Of a stretch of 64,000 nt of DNA, positions 53,620 to 61,234 are shown piece by piece. The notes under the pieces were generated by a model. The model ran no database searches. It saw nothing but the letters and a program-made list of their open reading frames with translations, and was not told the origin of the DNA. The DNA is from Candidatus Kuenenia hertensis (GTDB lineage: Bacteria > Planctomycetota > Brocadiia > Brocadiales > Brocadiaceae). Where the stretch lies: NCBI GenBank assembly GCA_021646465.1, contig SOET01000012.1:32909-96908 (forward strand), read 5' to 3'. Both the position numbers and the translations under genes were made by a program. Positions within the stretch are counted from its first letter, which is position 1, and every line of letters begins with the position of its first letter.

Positions 53620-54930
53620 ATGGAATGGTATAATCTGGTGAGTTTTTCAGGGATATTTGTGCTCATGGGGCTGGCATGGGTTTTTTCTTCTCACAAGAGG
53701 CTCATAAACTGGAGAGTAATCATCTGGGGACTCATCTTCCAAATGTTATTCGCCCTCTTTGTTTTTCTTGTTCCTGCGGGAGCAAAGATGTTTTTATTTC
53801 TCAATAATCTGGTAGTGATTGTTATGGATTCCGCTACCGAAGGGGCAAAATTTGTGTTTGGCAGGCTCGCCATTCCGCCCGGGATTGTAAATAGTCTGGG
53901 TGAATCGTCAATGGGGTTTTTCTTTGCTTTTCAATCTCTCCCTACCATCATATTTTTTTCAGCGTTAATGGCGATCTTGTATTACGTGGGCGTAATGTCT
54001 TTCATAATCAGGATTTTTGCTTTTCTGTTTACAAAATTCATGAATATTTCCGGCGCCGAGTCATTAAGCGCAGCCAGTAATATTTTTGTTGGCGTAGAAT
54101 CAACGCTCACCATAAAACCTCATTTGAGTGAAATGACACGCTCAGAATTATGCACGGTATTAACTGTTGGAATGGCAACTGTTTCCTCAAATATTTTAGC
54201 GGTATATGTTTTCAGCTTAAAAGACCTGTTTCCTGCAATTGCAGGCCATTTGATCTCCGCCTCTTTTCTTTCCGCTCCGGCTGCGCTAATTATGTCGAAG
54301 ATCATATTGCCTGAGTCGGAAACGCCAAAGACGCTGGGAAAGCATATTCATCCCCATTATGAGAAAGAACGAAATGTATTTGAAGCAGTCATTAATGGCG
54401 CTAACGCGGGAGTGAAACTGATTGTGGGAATTGTTGCCTTATTGATAGCGGTTCTTGGCCTGGTGGCATTGATAAATGTATGTTTACAATTTTTCGGAGG
54501 AAAACTCAACCTGCTGTTGGGAATACAGATTGATTGGTCGTTGAAAGGACTATTGGGATACCTTTTTTATCCGCTTACTATTATTATAGGCGTTCCTGTT
54601 TCCGATGCAGGTGCAATTTCCAAAATCATCGGAGAACGGGCGATTGTTACGGAATTAACCGCGTACCGGGATTTGGCGGATGTTATCGGGAAAGACATTC
54701 TGCATCATCCGCGTTCTGTTATTATTGCCACCTATGCATTGTGCGGGTTCGCGCATATCGCATCCCTGGCAATCTTTATGGGAAGTATTGCGGCACTCAT
54801 ACCAAATAAAATCCATATCTTTACGCAAATAGGATTCAGACCTCTCATAGCCGCTACACTCGCTTGTTTAATGACTGCATGTATCGCAGGGACTTTTTAC
54901 ACCAATACCTCCCTGTTGTTGGGGAAGTGA
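53620..54930 (+). CDS. Concentrative nucleoside transporter (CNT/NupC)
   Basis: A Na+- or H+-coupled nucleoside importer of 436 residues with about ten hydrophobic segments and two re-entrant loops. The CNT signature is intact: FAFQSLPTIIFFSALMAIL, SAASNIFVGVESTLTIKP, LTVGMATVSSNILAVYVF and YALCGFAHIASLAIFMGSI. Given the Nqr complex in the same genome, Na+ coupling is likely but not shown. It has no neighbour of matching function. Confidence 0.9.
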   Translation: MEWYNLVSFSGIFVLMGLAWVFSSHKRLINWRVIIWGLIFQMLFALFVFLVPAGAKMFLFLNNLVVIVMDSATEGAKFVFGRLAIPPGIVNSLGESSMGFFFAFQSLPTIIFFSALMAILYYVGVMSFIIRIFAFLFTKFMNISGAESLSAASNIFVGVESTLTIKPHLSEMTRSELCTVLTVGMATVSSNILAVYVFSLKDLFPAIAGHLISASFLSAPAALIMSKIILPESETPKTLGKHIHPHYEKERNVFEAVINGANAGVKLIVGIVALLIAVLGLVALINVCLQFFGGKLNLLLGIQIDWSLKGLLGYLFYPLTIIIGVPVSDAGAISKIIGERAIVTELTAYRDLADVIGKDILHHPRSVIIATYALCGFAHIASLAIFMGSIAALIPNKIHIFTQIGFRPLIAATLACLMTACIAGTFYTNTSLLLGK

Positions 54931-54954
54931 GTATGTTTTAGCTTTAAGAGACTA

Positions 54955-55290
54955 TTACAATTTTAAATCAATAAGTCTTTTCAAGAGTATATCTTCAATA
55001 TTTTGACGTGAATCCAATATTGATAAAACATATACGCTTTTCCCTGATATCCTGTAAATTATTCTCCATGGAGATATTATTAATTCACGGTATTGCAGTA
55101 TTCCATGTTCCCGTAACTCCTGGACAATGCGACCCCGTTCAGGGAGAATATGGAGGTTGGATGCTTTTTGTCTTATTTTTTCGAATATATTTGAAGCGTC
55201 GACAACGCTGTCTTCGGCAATATATTCAATAATATTTCTCAGATCATTCTCAGCAACATGAGACCATATAACTTCATATCCGCCGCTCAT
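54955..55290 (-). CDS. ParE/RelE-family toxin
   Basis: A 111-residue toxin of the RelE/ParE superfamily, starting MSGGYEVIWSHVAENDLRN. Family marks are ILPERGRIVQELREHG and YRELIISPWRIIYRISGKSV, then VLSILDSRQNIEDILLKR. Whether it targets gyrase (ParE) or ribosome-bound mRNA (RelE) cannot be settled from sequence; the ParE-like start favours the first. It overlaps the antitoxin by 4 bp. Confidence 0.9.
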   Translation of the reverse strand: MSGGYEVIWSHVAENDLRNIIEYIAEDSVVDASNIFEKIRQKASNLHILPERGRIVQELREHGILQYRELIISPWRIIYRISGKSVYVLSILDSRQNIEDILLKRLIDLKL

Positions 55291-55568
55291 TTCAACTTTG
55301 CTTTCAGCAGGGCATCAATCCCTTTAAACACCTCCTCCTGGGATTTTGATTTACCAGCCCTTAAGTCCTCTTCACCCTGGGAAATCAGCTTTAATATTCC
55401 AATGGCATTCCGCATATTCTCATAACTTTTAGGGTCTTGCAACACTGCCATGGGCTCTCCATTTTGGGTGATGATAACAGGCCGATGAGTTTCGTTTATC
55501 TGCTTGAGCAAGTCGGCTGCTTTCGCCTTAAGAAAGGTAACAGGTTTAATATCCATTTTAATATTCAT
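55287..55568 (-). CDS. Phd/YefM-type antitoxin
   Basis: A 93-residue antitoxin with the Phd fold: VTFLKAKAADLLKQINETHR, then PVIITQNGEPMAVLQDPKSYE. The C-terminal half would bind the toxin. GGAGGTGG lies 4 nt before ATG 55568. It is the first gene of the pair, with its stop overlapping the toxin start. Confidence 0.92.
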   Translation of the reverse strand: MNIKMDIKPVTFLKAKAADLLKQINETHRPVIITQNGEPMAVLQDPKSYENMRNAIGILKLISQGEEDLRAGKSKSQEEVFKGIDALLKAKLK

Positions 55569-55589
55569 CTTACCACCTCCGGTCTTTTT

Positions 55590-55617
55590 ACGATACCAAA
55601 TTAAGACCGTATGTCAA
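55590..55617 (-). promoter_or_regulatory. Promoter and likely operator of the Phd/ParE pair
   Basis: On the minus strand: a consensus TTGACA -35 (55612-55617), a 16-bp spacer and a TATCGT -10 (55590-55595), 22 bp before the antitoxin ATG. GGTCTT (55581-55586) and AAGACC (55603-55608) form an inverted repeat around the -10, a fitting site for antitoxin autorepression. Confidence 0.7.
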
Positions 55618-55729
55618 GGTTAATCTTTTTGGCAATCAGGTTTTTTCCTATTGATTTTCTTATCCCTCTCTGTCTTAATATCTCTCACAACTATACTCCT
55701 TTCTTTGAAATGACAAGGGATTTAAAATA

Positions 55730-56785
55730 ATGGATAGAAAGTCATTGAATATTACGGAAGAAAAGCTGAACAAACTCAAAGAGATCATTCCTGAGGCGTT
55801 CACCGAAAACAAGATCGATTGGGAAAAACTAAAAGCCGCTTTGGGTGAAAACATAGAATTTAAAAACGAACGCTATGTTTTAAACTGGGCGGGAAAATCG
55901 GACGCCTTCCGTGTTCTTCAATCACCTACGACAGCCACCCTTGCTCCATGCAAAAAAGAATCTGTTAATTTCGATGCAACGGAAAACATCTTTATCGAAG
56001 GTGAAAACCTTGAAGTCCTGAAAATTCTTCAAAAATCCTATTTTGGCAAGATCAAGATGATTTACATTGACCCGCCTTACAATACCGGAAATGACACTTT
56101 TATTTATCCCGACAAATTTTCGGAAACAAAAGAGGGATATCTGAGCCGCATCGGCGATAAAGACGAATCTGGATACATGACCCGTGAGGGGCTGTTTCGG
56201 AAAAACAGCAAAGACAGCGGGCATTTTCACAGCAACTGGCTTTCCATGATGTACCCCCGCTTATTTCTGGCAAGAAATTTATTGAAGGATGACGGAGTGA
56301 TTTTTGTTTCTATTGATGATAATGAAGTGCATAAAATAAAGGAAGAACAGAAAGGGAAGCTTAATTTTGACGGCAATACCGTCAAGCAGGATTTGGGTTT
56401 TAAGGTTTTCAAACTGTGTGAATCCAATTTCAAAATCTGGCGGACAAATATTGAGGATGAAGGACAACTGGTAAAGCAATTGCAACTGCACCTCGACCCT
56501 CTGGACAAAAACGCAAGGACAGAAGGTGTGCTTTATGAACTTTTATTAAAATCCGGCGTTTCCCTTACGGCGAAGATTGAAGAAAAAGACGGTTTTTACC
56601 TTGTTAACAGCAACGAAATAGCGATGGTTTTGGAAAAAATTGATAAAGACATTATTAAGACGGTTATAGAAGTAAAACCAAAAAAAGTAATAACGCTTGA
56701 CCGCCTCTTTAACAAAAACGACCAGTTAAAAACAAATACCGCGTTGCAGATGAAAGATGCGGGGATTGAATTTAAGGTGGTGTGA
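55730..56785 (+). pseudogene. mod: Type III R-M methyltransferase (mod) with a large internal deletion
   Basis: An open frame of 351 codons that joins the two ends of a Mod subunit normally about 600-650 residues long. Residues 1-201 are the N-terminal part with the catalytic DPPYNTGND (114-122), SGHFHSNWLSMMYPRL and GVIFVSIDDNEVH. Directly after, at about DNA 56330-56350, the sequence jumps to the C-terminal region (NFDGNTVKQDLGFKVFKLC). The target-recognition region and the SAM-binding FxGxG motif (in this class located after the TRD) are gone. It cannot methylate as it stands. The frame is preserved, so a truncated protein may still be made. It is followed by hicBA. Confidence 0.85.
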
Positions 56786-56827
56786 ATCAGAGTTTCAGAT
56801 AACCATAATTTTGTTGAGGAGATTATT

Positions 56828-57073
56828 ATGCTGACAGAATATATTCATAAGGCAATGGATATGGCAAGGTACGAGATAATTGAAGATGATCATACCTACT
56901 GGGGAGAGATTCCGGGTTTTAAAGGAGTATGGGGCAGGGCAAAGACGCTTGAGGGGTGCCGTGAAGAATTACGTGAAACCCTCGAAGAATGGATTGTATT
57001 CAGGTTAAAAAACCAACTTGAACTACCTGAAATTGACAATATAAATCTCAATATAGTTGAACAGCAGGCATGA
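56828..57073 (+). CDS. hicB: HicB antitoxin
   Basis: An 81-residue HicB-type antitoxin: a partial RNase H-like fold with YWGEIPGFKGVWGRAKTLEGCREELRE-type sequence (only the WGEIPGFKGVWG core is quoted as diagnostic), then ETLEEWIVFRLKNQ. It lacks a distinct C-terminal HTH/RHH, like short HicB forms. The ATG of hicA overlaps its TGA (ATGA). Antitoxin-first order is less common than hicA-hicB but known. Confidence 0.88.
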   Translation: MLTEYIHKAMDMARYEIIEDDHTYWGEIPGFKGVWGRAKTLEGCREELRETLEEWIVFRLKNQLELPEIDNINLNIVEQQA

Positions 57074-57290
57074 CAGATAAAATAACGCCGTAAGTTGGAA
57101 CATATTTGTCTCCAGGATGAATAAACTTGGGTTTGCAGGGCCGTTTTTTGGAGGCAAACATCCGAAAATGCGAAAAGGCAATTTGACTATAATAATCCCC
57201 AACAAACATGAATCGGAAATCGGCACAGGATTTTTGCGGAGATTATTAAATCAGGCGGGAATCTCTAAAGATGAATGGTTAAGTGTTTAA
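57070..57290 (+). pseudogene. hicA: HicA toxin gene, frameshifted near its start
   Basis: The ATG at 57070 overlaps the hicB stop and reads MTDKITP, then hits TAA 57091-57093. One base added at 57090/57091 gives MTDKITPVSWNIFVSRMNKL, the normal HicA opening, and the frame then continues through FAGPFFGGKHPKMRKGNL, IIIPNKHESEIG and LRRLLNQAGISKDEW to TAA 57288-57290. The catalytic His in GGKHP is intact. An internal ATG at 57117 would give a 57-residue product without the first strand. Either the toxin is inactivated by a single-base loss or the base is a sequencing error. Confidence 0.85.
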
Positions 57291-57332
57291 ACAAATCGTT
57301 ATAAATTCCAGCACAATGTTTTATTTTATCAA

Positions 57333-57406
57333 TAACAACGACCGGCCAAAAACAAATGACCGTTTTGCAGATGAAAAACACGGGGATTTAATTTAAGGTG
57401 GTGTAA
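57333..57406 (+). repeat. Imperfect duplicate of the mod 3' end
   Basis: This 74-bp stretch aligns with 56711-56784, the last 25 codons of mod, at about 80% by eye. Shared blocks are AAAACAAAT, TTGCAGATGAAA, CGGGGATT and AATTTAAGGTGGTGT. It no longer codes in frame. The two copies flank hicBA, and the second one abuts the trlF ATG and provides its AAGGTGG SD. This marks where hicBA entered the mod-trlF junction. Confidence 0.8.
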
Positions 57407-57408
57407 TT

Positions 57409-60081
57409 ATGGCAAATGATAATAATATTTTTAGAAACGGTTCTGTCTGGCTTAAAGCTGATTTTCACATGCACACAAAAGCGGATAAAGAGTTTAAATA
57501 TGAAGGTGAAGAAAACCAATACATACAAAAGTATATTGAAAAACTTGAAAACACGAATACGAGAATAGGCGTAGTAACAAACCATAATAAGTTTGATAAT
57601 GATGAATATAAGGCATTGCGTAAAGCAGCCGGTAAAAAAGGTATTTACCTGCTGTCCGGTGTGGAACTGTCCGTTAACGACGGTTCAAACGGAATCCATG
57701 CTTTAATTGTTTTTCAATACAAGAGATGGGTAATTAATAATGATAATTATATTGACCAGTTTCTTAATTCGGCCTTTGAGGGAATTAGCAATCGTGAAAA
57801 CAGCAATACAAGATGTAAATACAATCTTTCAGACTTATTTAAGAAACTTGATGAGCACAGGAAGGGAGGACGAGATTCATTTATTGTAATGGCCCATATT
57901 GAGCAGAATTGTGGTTTTTGTAAGGAATTGGATGGTGGCAGGATAATGCAACTTGCAAAAGACGAACATTTCAAAAAAAATGTTCTGGCATTCCAAAAAC
58001 TCAGGACCAATGAATTAAAAAGCAATTTAGTTACATGGTTTGAAGGAGAGAATAAATTGCCAGCTTTTATTGAAGGTTCAGACTGTAAAAATATTAATGA
58101 AATTGGGGGTTGCGGAAAACAAAAGGATGAAAATGGCAGCGATATTGTTAAGGCATGTTACTTAAAGATTGGGGATTTTAACTTCGAAGCAATAAAATAT
58201 GCTTTAATAGATATGGACAACCGCTTAGCATTAGCAAAGCCGACAATTAAAAACGCATTTATTCAATCAATTTCTTTTGAAGGCGGATTACTTAGCAATA
58301 CGGTATTAAATTTTTCTCCAGAACTAAATTGCTTCATTGGTATTAGAGGCAGTGGCAAATCTTCAATATTAGAAATCCTGAGATATACGCTTGGCATTTC
58401 TCTTGGTAATCAGGCAAGCGATAAAGATTATAAAAACGGTCTTATTGAACATGTGCTTAAAAGCGGAGGAAAGGTTATCGTACATGTTGTAAATAACCAT
58501 AAAAAAGAATATCGAATTGAAAAAATATACGGGCAAAAAGAGGACATATATGAAAACAATGTAAGGATAGATGTGCCTTCAATCGATACAGTTTTTCAAA
58601 CCCCAGTTTATTTTGGACAGAAAGACCTTTCCAGCAAACATATTGATTTTGAAGCCGACTTGGTCAAAAAGCTCATTGGAAGCAGGCTAGATACAATTAA
58701 ATCAAAAATATCACAAAAATCAGCAGAAATTGAAGATGTAATATCTCAGCTAAAAAAACTTGAAAACCTTGAAGAATTAAAAAGGGAAATTGAAGCTGGT
58801 ATTAAGGCTACTGAGTTCAGGCTCAGGGAATTCAAAGAAAAAGGGGTGGAGGAAAAACTTAAACAGCAAAGTAAATTTGAATCCGATATTTCCAAGTTTA
58901 ATGAAATTATTAGTGAATTAAAAAATTATCAAAATAGTTTATATTCTATAATAAACAACTATCATCATTTCTTTATTAGCACATCTTTTGAATCCGATGA
59001 AAATAAGGACATTTTTGAACAAGCAGAGAAAGTTTTTAAGCAATTAATTGTAGAATTTAAAAATTTAAATGGAATTAAGCAGAACACGGATACTTATATA
59101 GCAGAATTTGAAAAATTAAATGAACATCTTCAGGAGAAAAAGGATAATCTGAAAGAAGCATTTGCAAAAATTAAACGGGAAATTGATGTTCCAAATTTAA
59201 GTCCAGATGACTTTCTCAAATTAAATCGAAAAATTGAAACTTCTAAACTAAAACTCGTTGAAATTGATAAGTCCGAAAAGAAAAAAAACGAGCTGAATAA
59301 ATTACTAAACGATAAGATATCAGAACTCAACAAATTGTGGCATGAAGAATATAAAATTCTTGAACATGAAGTGACTCGTATTAATAAATATGAGAGCAGC
59401 TTGTCTATTTCGGTAGACTATAAAGGCAGAAAAGATATTTTTGATGCTAAGCTAAGGCAAATATTTTCCGGTTCAGGTATTAGAGGGGCAACTTATGATA
59501 ATATAAAGACACAATATATGGACTTTATTGAAATTTACAGGGACATTGATTCTCTTAATTTAAAGCTTAATATCAGCGATAACCTGATAACTGAATTAAA
59601 AAAACGTTTTTTTGAAAACATCTTTGAATTGCTCACATTTCGCATCGAAGATAAGTTTACTATTAAATATAACAAAAAACCATTAGGCGACCATTCTCTT
59701 GGACAACGGGCAACCGCTTTAATTTTATTCCTGCTGGCACAGAGGGAAACCGATGTTTTAATTATCGACCAACCGGAAGATGATTTGGACAATCAAACAA
59801 TTTACGAGGATGTAATTAAGCAAATAAAAGCATTAAAAGGGAACATGCAATTTATTTTTGCCACTCATAACGCAAATATCCCTGTACTTGGGGATAGTGA
59901 AAAAATAATATCATGTAAATATTCAGAATCTAAAATACATACGATAGCAGGAACTATCGATAACCCCGAAACACAGGAACAGATTGTAACAATTATGGAA
60001 GGTGGCCAAGAGGCATTTAACCGGCGTAAAAATATATATGAACTATGGAGTCATAAAAATGAACGCACTGGAACTTCTTGA
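57409..60081 (+). CDS. TrlF-type PHP + SMC-like ATPase
   Basis: An 890-residue protein. The N terminus is a PHP phosphoesterase-like domain: DFHMHT at 18-23, VVTNHN near 56-60, LLSGVELSV near 81 and VMAHIEQNCGF near 160. Next is an ABC/SMC-type ATPase with Walker A GIRGSGKSS (311-319), a coiled coil from about 425 to 690, the signature LGQRATALILFLLAQ, Walker B LIIDQPEDDLDNQ and a final FATHNANIPVLGDSE. This layout is that of TrlF-family ATPases, seen in defence islands and predicted to act on nucleic acid; the mechanism is not established. It overlaps the next gene by 23 bp. Confidence 0.85.
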   Translation: MANDNNIFRNGSVWLKADFHMHTKADKEFKYEGEENQYIQKYIEKLENTNTRIGVVTNHNKFDNDEYKALRKAAGKKGIYLLSGVELSVNDGSNGIHALIVFQYKRWVINNDNYIDQFLNSAFEGISNRENSNTRCKYNLSDLFKKLDEHRKGGRDSFIVMAHIEQNCGFCKELDGGRIMQLAKDEHFKKNVLAFQKLRTNELKSNLVTWFEGENKLPAFIEGSDCKNINEIGGCGKQKDENGSDIVKACYLKIGDFNFEAIKYALIDMDNRLALAKPTIKNAFIQSISFEGGLLSNTVLNFSPELNCFIGIRGSGKSSILEILRYTLGISLGNQASDKDYKNGLIEHVLKSGGKVIVHVVNNHKKEYRIEKIYGQKEDIYENNVRIDVPSIDTVFQTPVYFGQKDLSSKHIDFEADLVKKLIGSRLDTIKSKISQKSAEIEDVISQLKKLENLEELKREIEAGIKATEFRLREFKEKGVEEKLKQQSKFESDISKFNEIISELKNYQNSLYSIINNYHHFFISTSFESDENKDIFEQAEKVFKQLIVEFKNLNGIKQNTDTYIAEFEKLNEHLQEKKDNLKEAFAKIKREIDVPNLSPDDFLKLNRKIETSKLKLVEIDKSEKKKNELNKLLNDKISELNKLWHEEYKILEHEVTRINKYESSLSISVDYKGRKDIFDAKLRQIFSGSGIRGATYDNIKTQYMDFIEIYRDIDSLNLKLNISDNLITELKKRFFENIFELLTFRIEDKFTIKYNKKPLGDHSLGQRATALILFLLAQRETDVLIIDQPEDDLDNQTIYEDVIKQIKALKGNMQFIFATHNANIPVLGDSEKIISCKYSESKIHTIAGTIDNPETQEQIVTIMEGGQEAFNRRKNIYELWSHKNERTGTS

Positions 60082-61234
60082 TATTATAAGTATTGGCGAA
60101 ACAAGTAAGGTTCAGTTTAAAGAGTCAATAAGCTCGCCCGATGCTTTGGCCGCTGAATTTGTAGCAATGAGCAATTCGCTTGGAGGCCTGATCTTGGTGG
60201 GTGTAAAGGATAAAACAGGCGACATTATAGGTTTGACATATGATCAATTACGCGAAACAGGTCAACTTGTGGCGAACGTTGCCACAAATAACGTTTTACC
60301 GCTTATTTATGTTGAAACGGAGGTCGTTTCAATAGAAAAGGCAGGAGAAAAGAAGAATATTCTTGTAATTCATGTCAAAGAAGGTATAAGCAAACCTTAT
60401 AAAGATAGGGAATTGAGAATTTGGGTAAAGCAAGGCGCTGACAAAAGAAAAGTTACTGACAATAATGAATTACTACGTCTTTTTCAAAGTGGAGGTAATT
60501 TGTCAGCTGATGAAATGGAAGTTGCAAATACATCAACGAATGATGTTAATATTGACAAATTAAAAGAATACACTGTAAAGGCATTGGAAAAGACGATTGA
60601 AGAAAGCGGACTTAGCATTGAACAGATAATGAATAATATACGCGTAAAAAAAAATAACAGTCTGACTTTAGGTGGACTTCTTTATTTTGGTAAAAATCCT
60701 CAGAAATATAAACCTGCCTTTTGTATTAAAGCAATTTCGTTCTTTGGAAACGATATTGGAGGAACAGAATATAGGGATAGTAAAGATATTAACGGTACTA
60801 TACCCGAATTATTTGAAAAGGGAATGTCATTTTTTAATAGTAATCTAAAGTGGCGTCAACAAGGACAAAATTTTAACATATTGGGAAAACCTGAAATTTC
60901 CAAATTGGCATTGGAAGAACTTCTGCAAAATGCTTTAGTTCATAGAGATTATTTGAAAAATGCCCCTATTAGACTGATGATTTTTGATAACCATATAGAA
61001 ATTATAAGTCCGGGGACGTTGCCAAACAGTCTTACTGTTGAAAATATTAAATCAGGAAATGCAGTTGTCAGAAACAATCTTCTGGTATCTTATTGTGTAA
61101 ATACAATGCCATATAGAGGGTTCGGTTCAGGAATTAAAAGGGCATTTAAAGAGCAGCCAAATATTGAGTTAATCAATGACATAGATGGAGAGCAATTTAT
61201 TGTAAAAATACCAAGACCGGAGTCCGATAATTGA
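60059..61234 (+). CDS. Schlafen AlbA_2-domain protein with ATPase-like C terminus
   Basis: A 391-residue protein from ATG 60059 (MNALELLDIISIGE, after GGAG). The N-terminal AlbA_2 domain of the Schlafen group shows SKVQFKESISSPDALAAEFVA and NSLGGLILVGVKDKTG, then IWVKQGADKRKVTDNNEL. The C-terminal region has LALEELLQNALVHRDY and IEIISPGTLPNSL, as in RecG-like/HATPase_c_4 proteins of this family. Such proteins are linked to nucleic-acid cleavage or regulation. It overlaps trlF upstream and the res start downstream by 4 bp (61231-61234), so trlF-albA-res were built as one operon. Confidence 0.86.
   Translation: MNALELLDIISIGETSKVQFKESISSPDALAAEFVAMSNSLGGLILVGVKDKTGDIIGLTYDQLRETGQLVANVATNNVLPLIYVETEVVSIEKAGEKKNILVIHVKEGISKPYKDRELRIWVKQGADKRKVTDNNELLRLFQSGGNLSADEMEVANTSTNDVNIDKLKEYTVKALEKTIEESGLSIEQIMNNIRVKKNNSLTLGGLLYFGKNPQKYKPAFCIKAISFFGNDIGGTEYRDSKDINGTIPELFEKGMSFFNSNLKWRQQGQNFNILGKPEISKLALEELLQNALVHRDYLKNAPIRLMIFDNHIEIISPGTLPNSLTVENIKSGNAVVRNNLLVSYCVNTMPYRGFGSGIKRAFKEQPNIELINDIDGEQFIVKIPRPESDN

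Noticed and set aside
51118..57191. Recurrent TTTGACTATA-like strings (51118, 52527, 53537, 57182) as insertion scars
   Set aside because: The copies at 52527 and 57182 lie in coding remnants of sir2 and hicA and are explained by their codons; only the one at 53537 belongs to an element end. Chance in AT-rich sequence is enough.
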